Shown here: one piece after another, positions 9,782-19,649 of the stretch | Layout of the letters: every line of letters begins with the position of its first letter | Position numbering within the stretch: the stretch's first letter is position 1 | From: Aliamphritea spongicola | GTDB taxonomy: Bacteria > Pseudomonadota > Gammaproteobacteria > Pseudomonadales > Balneatricaceae | Assembly (NCBI GenBank): GCA_024347235.1 | Contig: AP025283.1 | Location: 2,294,001-2,358,000, forward strand | Direction: 5' to 3' | DNA length: 64,000 bases | Program-made: the position numbers and the translations under genes | Notes under the pieces: generated by a model | The model's input: the letters and a program-made list of their open reading frames with translations, nothing else | Database searches by the model: none | Told to the model about the DNA's origin: nothing

Positions 9782-10194
9782 CGGACTGGTATAGCCGGGA
9801 ATGGGGTTATTTGCTTGAAGTGCCCCCGGCAGACTATTTTGCTGTGCAGTTAAATGATTATCTGAACCGTGATGCGGTGCCCCTGATAGTGATGGCGGTT
9901 GACGGTGATGTGCTGATGGGTGCTGCACAGTTAAAGTACCGGGAAATGAGTATTTACCCGGAGAAAGAGTTCTGGCTGGGCGGGGTGTATGTCGATGCGC
10001 CTTACCGTGGCCGGAAAATTGCCTCAGCGCTGGTGGCCAGAATAGAAGACAAAGCCCGGCAACTGGGAATTACCAGGCTGCATCTGCAGACAGAGGACTT
10101 AACCGGAGGCCTTTACACCCGCTCAGGATGGCAGGCAACTGAGCAGGTTGATTATCGCAATACTGATGTACTGGTGATGACCAAAGAGCTGTAA
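9721..10194 (+). CDS. GNAT family N-acetyltransferase
   Basis: Intact frame of 157 residues (MRGRMEFILLADRP...), or 153 if the ATG at 9733 is used. The acetyl-CoA binding region is visible as GGVYVDAPYRGRKIASALVARIEDKARQLG, matching the R/Q-x-x-G-x-G/A loop of the GNAT fold, followed by LHLQTEDLTGGLYTRSGWQ. It transfers acetyl to an unknown amine. It overlaps the end of the DMT transporter and so is probably co-transcribed. The start is uncertain because the purine-rich GAGGGAG lies almost on top of the second ATG. Confidence 0.82.
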   Translation: MRGRMEFILLADRPQARLTIADWYSREWGYLLEVPPADYFAVQLNDYLNRDAVPLIVMAVDGDVLMGAAQLKYREMSIYPEKEFWLGGVYVDAPYRGRKIASALVARIEDKARQLGITRLHLQTEDLTGGLYTRSGWQATEQVDYRNTDVLVMTKEL

Positions 10195-10236
10195 TGACCT
10201 GTGCTTTAGCCGGTGGCTGGCTGCCACCGGTACGGA

Positions 10237-11021
10237 TTACAGATAAATTTCACCCTGCATAAACAGTACCGCTTTGCCGCTCATAGTGACCCGTTCTCCC
10301 TGATGCTGGCAATAAAGGGTGCCGCCGCGGGCAGAGAGCTGGCGGGCGAGCAGGGTATCTTTTCAAGCCGTTCCGCCCAGAAAGGGATCAGTGTGCAGTG
10401 GGCTGATCCGGTGACCGGGTCTTCCGGAATGCCTGCCAGCGGGGCAAAGAAGCGGGATACAAAGTCTGCTTCATCACCTTTGGCGGTGGCAATTACTGCA
10501 AAGTGGCTGTTCAGTTCCTTAAAGGCCAGCATGTCAGGTTCCAGCGCCAGGATGTCCGCTTCATTTTCATACACAAGCATCAGATCACGGGACTGCCAGG
10601 CTTCAGCAGGGGCTTTGCCCATGGCCTTAATGGCGGCGTCTGTGATTTCCGCCGGGGTCGGTTTTCTGGCCGGGAAGTCCAGACTAAGGCGGTCTTCCGC
10701 TTCGCGGTTGACCGTCAGAGTGCCACTTTTGGTGCTGAAGCTTACGGTCTGCAGTGCCGGCTCAATAAAACGGAAGATAATATAGGCCGCCGCCAGTGTC
10801 GCATGGCCACACAGGTCTATTTCAACGGCGGGTGTGAACCAGCGCAGATCGTAGCCGTTTTCTGTGGTAACAATGTAGGCGGTTTCTGCCAGGTTATTCT
10901 CAGCAGCAATTTTTTGTAACAGCTCATCTGCAGGCCAGCTTTCTAAAATACATACTGCTGCCGGGTTACCGCCGAACAGGCTGTCTGTGAAGGCATCGAC
11001 CTGATAAATAGGGATCTTCAT
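10237..11021 (-). CDS. PhzF family isomerase-like protein (one frame break)
   Basis: Starts MKIPIYQVDAFTDSLFGGNPAAVC, the hallmark PhzF opening, with the catalytic glutamate in NLAETAYIV and glycine-rich DLCGHATLAA and EDPVTGSAHC in the two half-domains. These proteins are diaminopimelate-epimerase-fold isomerases; most have unknown substrates. The true C-terminus (SGKAVLFMQGEIYL, stop 10237-10239) is reached by restoring one A near 10355, giving about 262 residues. It is divergent from a MocR regulator across a repeat-rich region, which suggests joint control. Confidence 0.9.
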
Positions 11022-11074
11022 TGTTGTATTCCTTTGATCGCATAAGTGATGTTTTGGGTGCCTGTTGCTCTGTG

Positions 11075-11151
11075 TTACAGGGGCTATCCAACAGGGGCTT
11101 TGCAGTACAGGGCTGTCTAGTACAGGGCTATCCAGTACAGGGCTTGTGCTG
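11075..11151. repeat. Degenerate 15-16-bp tandem repeats, five copies
   Basis: Units begin at 11075, 11090, 11106, 11121 and 11136 and resemble TACAGGGCTATCCAG. Unit boundaries create CAGTACAG at 11103-11110 and 11133-11140, the same half-site found in the inverted repeat by the MocR start. The array lies 54 bases upstream of the phzF-like start codon. Confidence 0.75.
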
Positions 11152-11210
11152 TATGAAAAGTATATTTGGGGTATAGTGTTTCAATACAGATTTAAATAAA
11201 TATTTTTGAG

Positions 11211-11268
11211 CAGTACAGTTTAGATTGAATTAAAAACTGTACTGGACTTGGCTTTAGGAACTGTACTG
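11211..11268. promoter_or_regulatory. Candidate MocR operator with CAGTACAG half-sites
   Basis: CAGTACAGTTT (11211-11221) and AAACTGTACTG (11234-11244) form a perfect 11-bp inverted repeat with a 12-base centre. A third half-site AACTGTACTG (11259-11268) lies between the ribosome site AGGA (11256-11259) and the ATG at 11270. Occupancy would block expression of the regulator, consistent with autorepression. Confidence 0.7.
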
Positions 11269-11269
11269 C

Positions 11270-12693
11270 ATGGCGTTATACCGGGAAGTGGCTGGCCGAA
11301 TTCAGCAACAGATAGACAGTGGCTTGTTCAGCTTCGGGGAGCGTTTGCCCGGGGTGCGTAAGCTCAGCCAGAGTATGGATGTCAGCGTGTCTACTGTGGT
11401 TCAGGCACAGCGCCTACTGGAAGATAACGGTGTCATTGCGGCCCGGCCACGTTCCGGGTTTTATGTGTGTCAGCCGTCCATGCCTGAAACAACCTTGCCG
11501 GCGGCGGGTTTGTCTGCGGCTCAGCCGGTACCGGTTACCACCGGTGAGGTGACCCTGTTTCTGGGGCAGCTAAGCCAGCAGAAGGAGTGTGCTCAGTTGG
11601 GCTTTGCCATTCCGCATACCGACTTTTTACCTATGCGGGCGTTGCAAAAGTCCCTTAGCTCGGCAGTGCGTCAGTTCGATGAACGGGCAGCGGGTTACAC
11701 CTCACCGGGCGGCAATGAAGCGCTGAAGCAGCAGATTGCCCGGCGCATGCGTTTTGCTGGCAGTGAGGTGGATACTGAAGATATTCTGATCACCGGCGGT
11801 GCGCAGGAAGCTTTAACCCTGGCGTTACGCAGCATTGCGGAACCGGGAGATGTGATTGCCATTGAGTCGCCCACTTACTATGGACTGTTACAGGCGGTTG
11901 AGTCACTTGGTATGAAAGCTATTGAAGTAGCGACTGATCCTGTAGAAGGGATCAGTTTACCGGCGTTGGAGATGGCAGCCCGGCAGTGGCCGGTAAAGGC
12001 CTGTTTGCTGATGCCAAACTTCCAGAATCCGTTGGGTGCCAAACTTAGCGATGATAATAAAGAAAAGATAATCGGTTTGGCTGAACGCTTTGATTTCATG
12101 CTTATTGAGGATGATATTTATGGCGAGCTGAGCCAGACGGATCAGCGCCCGCGCAGCCTGCACAGTTATGATGATTGTGGCAGGGTGATTTATTACAGTT
12201 CATTCTCCAAAACCGTATCCCCGGGCTGAGGATCGGCTGGCTGATCAGTCCGCCGGCATTACGGTTAAAGTTGCAGCACCTCAAGCAGATTCTCAACCTG
12301 TCCAGTAATTCACTGGCGCAGCTGGCGCTGACGGATTACCTGCGTGACGGAGGCTATGAGCGGCATTTGCGTGACGTCCGGCTCCGTTACCGGGAGCAGA
12401 TCCAGCGAATCAGTCAGGCGGTGATTCGGTATTTCCCAGAAGGCACGCGGATCAGCCAGCCCTGCGGCGGGTATGTACTGTGGGTCGAACTGGCAAGAGG
12501 TTTTGATACGCTGGCGCTGTGCCAGCGGTTATTTGAGCTGAATATCAGTATCGCACCGGGTCAGCTGTTCTCCGCGAATAAGCAGTACCGAAACTGTTTA
12601 CGGCTTAACTGTGCGCAGCCATGGAATGCTGCGCTGGATCAGGCATTGTTTTGCATCGGACGGGAAGCAGAAAAGCTGCTTAGTAAAGGCTAG
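11270..12693 (+). CDS. MocR-type regulator / PLP aminotransferase-like (one frame break)
   Basis: About 475 residues after restoring one base near 12222. The N-terminal GntR winged helix is seen in LPGVRKLSQSMDVSVSTVVQAQRLLE. The aminotransferase-like part shows ITGGAQEALTLAL, MPNFQNPLGAKLSD, IEDDIYGELSQ and the PLP lysine in YYSSFSKTVSPGLRIGW. The fold and order are typical of MocR proteins, which bind direct or inverted repeats near their own gene. It is divergent from the PhzF-like gene, and its start codon is embedded in a set of CAGTACAG half-sites. Confidence 0.88.
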
Positions 12694-12718
12694 GGCTATC
12701 TCTGTTAACGCGCCTTCT

Positions 12719-13962
12719 TCAGTTCTTTGTTTGTTTTAAGAGCGCTTTGAGTTTTATGTCCGGATTACACAGCTGGTCAGTATCCGGCTGGGCATCCATC
12801 TCTATCAAGCGTTGCAGAACTTTCACATCCGCCGCGGCAGCGGTGCCTTCAGCGATGCTGACGACTGTGTTGAGTTTGCCGCCGGTAAAGCCCAGATGGA
12901 TCTCCTTCCGGTCTGATTCCAGCGTGCCGCGCTGTAACCATTGCTCCGCTTCAGCAGGGAAGCCCAGTGTCTGAATTTGCCAGTGATACTGGTCGGACCA
13001 TAACCAGGGGACCGGGTTGTATTCACTGTGTGTGCCGAGAATATTGGCAACAACATTTTCTGCCTGCAGGTTGGCATTCTGATAAGACTCCAGCCGTTGC
13101 TGGCGGGCGTAACGGGGCAGGTAGCTGGCCGCACAGTCACCGATGGCATAAACATCCGGAACACTGGTCTGACCCCGGGCATCTGTCAGGATGCCGTTAT
13201 CACAGGCTAGCCCGGCGGTTTCTGCCAGCTGTGTGTTCGGCGTTACACCGATGCCGACGATGACCGCATCAACTTTCAGTTCGCTACCGTCCTGAAACTC
13301 GACTGCGGTGACCTGATCTTTACCGTTAAAGCCTTTCAGCCCGGCGTTGCAGTGAATCCGGTTGTCCTGGCTGGTATGTAACTCTGTGATTTTGTCCGCA
13401 AGGAATGCAGGCAGGCTGCGTGACATGATGCGTGGCCCGGTTTCCATTACGTGGGTGGCTATACCGAGGCTGCGGGCGCTGGCGGCCACTTCCATGCCGA
13501 TGAAGCCGGCACCAATAATTGCGATCGTGCTGGCATCCTGCAGCTGGCGTTTAATGGCCATGGCATCAGCATCAGTGCGTAGTAAATGGACGCCCGGAAG
13601 GTCGCTGCCCGGCAGCGGCAGAGGGCGGGTGTTGCCCCGGTAGCGAAGACCAGAATATCGAATTCCAGCGTTTGTCCGTTGCCGGTGTGTACCTGTCGGT
13701 TTGCAAGATCGAGCTGTTTGACACGGGTTTTCAGGTGCAGGGTTATGTCCTGTTCTGAGTAGGCTGCGGCGGGGCACAGTAACAGATCTTCCGTGGTTTG
13801 CTTGCCGGTAAGTATTCCCTTTGATAAAGCCGGTCGTTCATAGGGGCGGAAGATTCTTCCCTAACAGATCAATGCTGCCGGTGAATCCTTTTGCCGAAGC
13901 TGAAGCGCCAGTTGCCCGCCTGCCTGTCCGGCACCGATGATAAGCACGCGTTGTTGTGACAT
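12719..13962 (-). CDS. FAD/NAD(P)-dependent ferredoxin/rubredoxin reductase-like protein (at least four frame breaks)
   Basis: The rebuilt protein starts MSQQRVLIIGAGQAGGQLALQLRQKG (FAD Rossmann motif), continues FRPYERPALSKGILTGK, then a second dinucleotide motif IIGAGFIGMEVAASARSLG for NAD(P)H, and the FAD contact VPDVYAIGDCAASYL. This order is typical of reductases that feed electrons to ferredoxin or rubredoxin of oxygenases, about 410 residues. Breaks lie near 13895, 13862, 13850 and 13640, all repaired by single bases. No oxygenase or ferredoxin is adjacent, so its partner is unknown. Confidence 0.85.
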
Positions 13963-14064
13963 AGCCTGATCTTCCGTGTGTATTGTTATTGGTTATGTCT
14001 CGGAATATAGAGCAGTTCTGTAACACATAGAAGTATCAGGCTGGATTTCAGAAAAACCGGATAC

Positions 14065-14501
14065 TCAGATCAGAAGGTCTGAATAAAAGAAGGGCATCCA
14101 GACCGTATTGTGGCTGATGTTCTGCACCATACCGTTATGAAAGGTTATCTGATAGGTGGTCAGGTTTGAGTCGAGAAATAACAGGCTGATTCGCCGGGCT
14201 TTAATGGTAACGGTCTTAATACTGTTAATAGCAACCCCTGGTTGTTAATGCTCCGGGAATTGCTGACCAGTTCAGGGTTGCTACCGGAGTACCATATTTC
14301 ATGGCTAATTTCGCTTGCGGTGATCAGACGTTTAATCTCGCTGAAACAATTAAGGTTAGCAATGCTGGTTTCTGTAAGTGCGGTTGGTAACGGACTGTAA
14401 AGGGTAATGCTGTTCAGAGTTCTGCTGAGCGGGTTGTCCGTGGGCAGGCTGTGAATGACCAGAGTGGCCAGTAAGAGTAATACAAAAATAGCTTTATTCA
14501 T
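14065..14501 (-). CDS. Small hypothetical protein with N-terminal signal or membrane segment (one frame break)
   Basis: Starts MNKAIFVLLLLATLVIHSLPTD, a signal peptide or anchor. As written the frame stops at 14160, but restoring one G in the G-run near 14238 extends it to about 145 residues ending NTVWMPFFYSDLLI with a stop at 14065-14067; the extended frame looks more protein-like (TYQITFHNGMVQNISHNTV). No family recognised. Probably periplasmic or membrane-bound. The length of the C-terminus depends on that repair. Confidence 0.55.
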
Positions 14502-14715
14502 GGTCGGCCTCCCGTGGTACTGAGGGAGACTGAAATCTGAAAAATACGTATGAGAAAAGTGTCATGTGCTGCATCCGTGCGCTTTATGAGTTGTATATAT
14601 AGTTATCCTGCTGGCCGGTTAAGTTCAACTTTTAAGCTTTCTTCTAAGCTTTCTTCGATAAAAACAGGCATCTGAGAGGATGTTTTTCTTTGTTGGTAAT
14701 ACGAGTGAGTTGAGT

Positions 14716-14738
14716 AAAAGCCCGGCGCAGGGCCGGGC
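14716..14738 (-). terminator. Terminator downstream of dctP
   Basis: Stem GCCCGGC (14720-14726) / GCCGGGC (14732-14738), loop GCAGG, followed on the minus strand by TTTT. It is about 40 bases past the dctP stop. Confidence 0.75.
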
Positions 14739-14779
14739 AGAAGCATAAGAGCAGCGTTTGGACGATGCTGTGAAGCGGT

Positions 14780-15771
14780 TTAGATTTCGTCGCGACCCAG
14801 GGCGCGCAGAACGTTGTTGATTTTGTCTTTACCACCAACGCTGTCGTAGTACTTTGGCCACACTTCAGTAGTAGCCTTGCTGATCCATTCGGCTTCATCC
14901 ACCTCAGCCCACTGCATACCTTTGCTCAGCAGGTTTGCTTTGGCAGAGGCTTCCTTGCTGCGCAGGAAGTCTGCGCTGTGCAGGGTGGCTGCTTTGCCGG
15001 CTGCCAGAATGGCATCCTGAATGTCCTTTGGCTGATCCTGGAAGATGGCTTCAGACATGATCATCGGTTCCAGCAGGAAGTTGTAGTGAATGTTGGAGAT
15101 GTAAGTCTGCACTTCGTTGAATTTCACCGACTCGATGTCTACCAGGGACAGGTCCTGCCCGTCGACAACTTTCTGTTGCAGAGCGGTGAACAGTTCAGAC
15201 CAGGCCATCGGTGTCGGGTTGATGCCCCATGCCTTATAGGTATCAATCATGATTTCGTTTTTCGGTACCCGGATCACCAGATCCTGCAGGTCACTCAGGC
15301 TGCCGACGGGGTGCTTAGAGTTGGTCAGCACGCGAAATCCGGAGAAGGTCCAGCCGATGATGCGAACGCCGGCGTCACGGACGGTGTTATCAACCAGTTG
15401 CTGAGCGGCAGGGCTTTTAGTCAGTTCCACCGCTTCGTCCAGACTCTGAATCATGTACGGCAGGGTGAATACCCCAACGGTAGGAGAGAAAGGAGTGATG
15501 TTATTGATGGCGACAACGGAGAAGTCCAGCACACCCAGTGCAGCATCGTTGATGGTGTCCTGTTCGGAGCCAAGCTGACTGTTGTAAAACATTTTAGCGG
15601 TGGACTTACCGTCGGTATTTTTTCCAGTTCGGAAACAAACTTACTGGCCAGTGCATGCTGGGAACCACCTTGACCGCCGCCAAGGGCAATCTTGTATTCA
15701 GCAGCCTGCAGGAAAGGGCTGGCACAGAACAGGGCGCAGCTTAACAGTAAAGATTTAGTTGTTGTTTTCAT
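14780..15771 (-). CDS. dctP: TRAP transporter solute-binding protein, DctP family (one frame break)
   Basis: Signal peptide MKTTTKSLLLSCALFCASPFLQAAEY, then a DctP fold with MFYNSQLGSEQD, LDFSVVAINN, GIRV-like region RVPKNEIMIDTYKAWGINPTPMAWSELFTALQQKVVDGQD (the conserved TRAP arginine and the P-T-P-M-A-W-S-E segment) and the C-terminal AEWISKATTEVWPKYY. It binds an organic acid in the periplasm. Joined by restoring a base near 15596; about 330 residues. No DctQ/DctM membrane subunits are in the window, so it must use subunits encoded elsewhere. It is last in an oxidase-cupin-aldA-OrfA-like gene row. Confidence 0.9.
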
Positions 15772-15853
15772 CTTTACCTCTGGGTCGCGTATCTCAGGCG
15801 CGACATGTTAATGGTGAAGCGTATCGGCTTCACAGTTTTTATATGCCCTGAGC

Positions 15854-16201
15854 TTATTTTAGTAACATTAGCTGTCGGGCACGGTTATTGGTTACCGGTT
15901 GTGATTCCAGTATTCCGGGAACCTGCTGTTCCCGGTGTTCGGTTTGCAGGCTGTTACAGAGAACCTCCTGCAAAATCTGTTTATCCAGGCTCAGTTGCTC
16001 AACCTGTTTTTGCAGCAGGCGGTTGCGCTGCTGCAGGTCAGTTAACTGATCAATGGCGGCGGCATTCAGACCGTTAAACCGGCGCTTCCAGTTATAGAAG
16101 GTGGTGTCCGTGATCTTAAGCCTGTCGCAGATGGTGCTCGCAAGCACACCGCATTCCGCCATAAACAGGGCCTGCTCGATGATTGCTGAACGGCTTTTCA
16201 T
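15854..16201 (-). CDS. IS3 OrfA-like helix-turn-helix protein, coupled to aldA
   Basis: Intact 115-residue frame. It shows a transposase-8-type HTH (IIEQALFMAECGVLASTIC, then ITDTTFYNWKRRFNGL) and a leucine-zipper-like segment (LQQRNRLLQKQVEQLSLDKQILQEVL), the layout of IS3-family OrfA. There is no OrfB, no -1 slippage partner and no terminal inverted repeat nearby. Its ATG overlaps the aldA stop by one base (TGATG), meaning translational coupling. A domesticated DNA-binding protein serving the catabolic operon is the simplest reading; a bare IS remnant is the alternative. Confidence 0.75.
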   Translation of the reverse strand: MKSRSAIIEQALFMAECGVLASTICDRLKITDTTFYNWKRRFNGLNAAAIDQLTDLQQRNRLLQKQVEQLSLDKQILQEVLCNSLQTEHREQQVPGILESQPVTNNRARQLMLLK

Positions 16202-17641
16202 CAGCGTGACTGCCAGTACACCACCTGGGTTTCGGTGTATTCATACAGGCCGTGCTTACCGTCAGCGCCGCCGATGCCGGATTTGCGGGTACCGGCGTGG
16301 TAGCCCTGCATGGCTTCGAAGTGCTCGCGGTTCACATAGGTTTCACCGAACTTCAGTTCACGGCAGGCTTTCATGATTTCGTCTGCATCCTTGGAAAAAT
16401 GGAGGAGGTGAGGCCGTATTCGGTGTCATTGGCGTATTGCAGTGCTTCATCCAGGCTGTCGACGATCATGACCGGCAATACTGGGCCAAAGATTTCCTGT
16501 TGCATCAGCGGGTGCTGATTGCTGTCGACTTGCAAAACAGTGGGCTGGTAGTGATGGCCGGCAACATCCGCGACCACTTCTCCGCCGCAGAGCACGTTAA
16601 CGCCGTCGGATTTTGCGGCATCGACCATGGCAGCAACTTTATCCAGCCCCTGACGGTTAACCAGCGGCCCCATTTCGATGTCTGCATCCTGCAGCGGATC
16701 GCCATATTTTGTCGCCGACATAGCAGCGGTGATTTTTGACAGGAATTCGTCCGCAACGGGTCGCTCTACGTAAACCCGTTCAGCACAGTTACAGACCTGT
16801 CCGGTGTTGATGATGCGTGAGTCGCGGATGGCTTTTACCGCCAGATCGATATCCGCGTTGGCGGTGACAATGGCAGGGGCCTTGCCGCCCAGTTCCAGAT
16901 TGACCTTGGTGACATTAGCTGCACAGGCCGCCATGATGCGTTTACCGGTCTCTACGCTACCGGTGAAGCTCACCATGCCAACGTCTTTGTTGTCACACAG
17001 GGCGGCGCCGCTGGCACCTGTACCGGCAACCAGATTGAAAACACCGGCGGGGAGATCGGTTTCAGCCACCAGTTTGGCAAACTCAAAAGCATTGTTTGGA
17101 GTTTCTTCACTGGGCTTGATCACAATGGCATTACCGGTGACCAGTGCCGGCGCCAGTTTGCGGCCAATCAGGAAGAACGGGAAGTTCCAGGGCAGAATGC
17201 CGCCAATCACCCCAATGGGTTTACGCTGTAAAAGATAGTTTCATCCGGGCGGTCACTGGTGATGACTTCGCCTTCAATGCGACGGGCCCACTCGGCCATG
17301 TAGTCCAGATAATCGGCGGTGAAGTTAACCTCAACCTCTGCAAGCCCCATGACTTTGCCCTGTTCCGCGACAATGGTACGGGCCAGTGCCGGGACGTTTT
17401 CCCGCAGTTTGGTAGCGATACGGCGCAGGTATCCGGCGCGCTCAATGGCGGGCTTACGTGCCCATTCAACCTGTGCGGTTTTGGCAGCTGCTACTGCCCG
17501 GTTAACATCATCGGCATTGCTGTCCGGTATGGTTGAGAGAAGTTCACCGCTGGCCGGGTTAACAACGTCGATCCGGTTGCTGGAAGCGGCGGCAACAAAC
17601 TGGCCGTTAATATAGTTTTGGTAATGTTCAGTGCTGCTCAT
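16201..17641 (-). CDS. aldA: Aldehyde dehydrogenase AldA-like (two frame breaks)
   Basis: About 480 residues, closely resembling E. coli AldA (lactaldehyde/glycolaldehyde dehydrogenase): YINGQFV start, ADYLDYMAEWARRIEGE, ILPWNFPFFLIGRKLAPAL, catalytic glutamate in LELGGKAPAI, catalytic cysteine in INTGQVCNCAERVYV, EIFGPVLPV, and the distinctive end EHFEAMQGYHAGTRKSGIGG. It oxidises an aldehyde to an acid with NAD. Pieces join at about 17212 and 16395. It lies downstream of a PuuB-like oxidase and a cupin, consistent with oxidising the aldehyde released by amine oxidation. Confidence 0.93.
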
Positions 17642-17711
17642 GGAGAGGGCTCCTTTGTTATTGTTCGCAGTTGAAGTAGGTGTTTGCGGTCGTGTTTTTC
17701 TGAAGCCTGTT

Positions 17712-17971
17712 CTAGAAAAACTTGAAGTGTTTACGAATGGGCTGGCGGATATCCCAGTTCACGACCACGCCCGCTTCCACGGTGACGAGGTCTCCTGACG
17801 GATGGTTTTGTCGATGCCGCAGGCAGTGGTCAGCCGGGCTTCGCCGTCGAGGATGTAGAACATTTCAGTGGCGGTGTAGTCTTCGTCAAAGTTGCAGGCT
17901 TCTTTTTCCCAGACCGGCCACTGAGTAGCTGTTTCCAGTTGTGAAGCATCCGGGGAATGAACAGATATCAT
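17712..17971 (-). CDS. Cupin domain protein, DUF861/Cupin_3 type (one frame break)
   Basis: A small protein of about 86 residues starting MISVHSPDASQLETATQWPVWEKEACNF, with TATEMFYILDGEARLTT as the first cupin strand motif and, after restoring a base near 17797, GDLVTVEAGVVVNWDIRQPIRKHFKFF as the second. Single-cupin proteins of this type accompany many amine and ureide catabolic operons. The role is unknown; metal-dependent isomerase or binding are possible. It sits 70 bases upstream of aldA and 74 bases after the PuuB-like oxidase, probably in one transcript. Confidence 0.8.
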
Positions 17972-18045
17972 GTTGATGATCCTTTTATATTTGTCTTTAA
18001 ATCAGTAGGTTAGGTTCCATTTGTGATGTTGTTCCTAGCTATTGG

Positions 18046-19333
18046 TTAGCCAGTCCGGGTATCAATGGCATCCCGTAGCTCGTAGTACTTAATGGCGCTG
18101 TAAACCCCCAGCCGGTGCAGGCCGTGGAACGGAAATGCCTTAAAGCCGGTGGTGGGAATGGCCAGATCTTCAGGGGCTTTTCCTGTACCCGTTCGGCCAG
18201 AATCCGGCCCATGACGGTACCCATTGCCACCCGCGGCCGTTGTAACCCAAACCGGCCAGAATGCCTGGTGCCGGTTCATGAAGGTGGGGCAACACTTCCG
18301 GTGTGAAGGCCAGACGACCACCCCAGTAGACGTCCAGATCGGCGGCGCTGAACTGTGGGAATACATGGTGAATGGCTTTGTGCAGGCGCTTTCGGTCTGC
18401 GGCGTTACATTGCTCACTCATTCCCAGGCTGCCGAACAGCAGACGGTTGTGGTTGTCCTTGCGGCAGTAGTAGATCACCCGGCGGGTATCAGAGAGGGTA
18501 TGTCCTTCGGGCAGGATGGCATTGTATTCGGCATCACTCAGTGGCCGGGTAACCGCCTGAACACTGATCAGCGGTACGATGGTTTGTTTCAGGCCCTTAA
18601 GCGTATCGTCGGTATAACCGTTGGTGCAGAACAGTACCCAGTCGCTGGTCACTTTGCCTGCCGGTGTGGTGACCTGCCATTGTCTGTTGTCCGGTGTCAC
18701 ACTGATGGCCGGGCTGCAGGAATAGATGTCGGCACCCTGTTCAGTGGCCACCCGGGCAAGCTCCCGGCTGTAGGAGAGGGGCTGGATGCAACCGCCGGAC
18801 TTAACCACGGTGGCGGTTTTATAGGCATCGGTACCGCTCAGGTCACGTAATGCCTGGCCTTCGATGAAACTGATGTCCAGACCGTATTCTGACCAGCCCT
18901 GATGCATGGCTTCCAGGTCTTTAATGGCTTCAGTACAGTGTGCCCCCGAAGCCAGCCGTTCTGTACGGAATCGCAGTCCAGTTGGTGTTCAGTAATCAGA
19001 TCAAACAGTTCGTTACCTGAATTGATATAGCTTTCCAGCATACGCGGGCCGAAGGTGTTGCCTAACTGGGCGATGATTTTTCCGGGACCGCATGGGCCAG
19101 GGATTGACCTGGCCGCCGGTGCGTCCGGATGCGCCCCAGCCCGGTTCATGGGCGTCCAGTAATGCGACTGATGCGCCTGACGATGCCAGTTCCAGTGCTG
19201 CCCGTAATCCGGTGATACCGGCACCGATGATGGTGACATCACGGCGGATTTCTTCCTGCAGGGTTTTACCCGGTGTGGCTGCAACAGCGGTCTGGGTCCA
19301 GAAGGAAGGGTTTGTGGATTGCGGCAGGGACAT
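18046..19333 (-). CDS. PuuB-like FAD-dependent amine oxidoreductase (DAO family; about four frame breaks)
   Basis: Starts MSLPQSTNPSFWTQTA, then the FAD motif VTIIGAGITGLRAALELASSGASVALLD, the covalent/flavin-near GWGASGRTGGQVNP, substrate-domain segments PLSYSRELARVATEQGA, and the C-terminal WGGRLAFTPEVLPHLHE and GLGYNGRG. This matches gamma-glutamylputrescine oxidase-type enzymes, which release an aldehyde, ammonia and peroxide from an amine. About 430 residues after repair; breaks lie near 19090, 18945 and 18170-18230. It heads an operon with cupin and aldA, and is divergent from an XRE-type regulator. Exact substrate unknown. Confidence 0.85.
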
Positions 19334-19649
19334 CGTTAGCTCCGGTATTGCTGTGTAGCGGGTTATCTGAGTACCGGTTCAGACTATCAGCGGACCCTGC
19401 GCTGCAACCATTTGGCAGCTTTGTGCGTAGTGCAGCTTCAACGCTGCAGTTTTTGTGCGCTTATGATGCAGCGCTTATAAAATTTGTGCTTTTTGTCGGT
19501 TTTGCTTATGTTTTACGGTAAGTTTTAAAGTAGGTTTTAAGGTGACTTCCGAGTGCACAGGGATTCGCTGTGTGCTTCAGGTACAACGGCAGGCCGGGAT
19601 TTGTTAACTGCCGGCGTTAATATTGGTAAGCATTCAGGAGAGGCTGGTG
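19334..19649. promoter_or_regulatory. Divergent promoter region with GCTGCA half-site cluster
   Basis: 316 bases between the oxidase operon and the XRE-type regulator. GCGCTGCA (19399-19406), an inverted pair TGCAGC-N6-GCTGCA (19431-19448) and TGCAGCGC (19467-19474) place four half-sites within 76 bases. They are the best candidates for the regulator's operator. A purine-rich AGGAG at 19636-19640 serves the ATG at 19650. Confidence 0.5.

Noticed and set aside
11075..11151. CRISPR array
   Set aside because: Repeats are only 15-16 bases, contiguous without spacers, and no cas genes are present.
15854..16201. A complete IS3 insertion sequence
   Set aside because: No OrfB, no terminal inverted repeats and no target duplication; the neighbours are intact operon genes.
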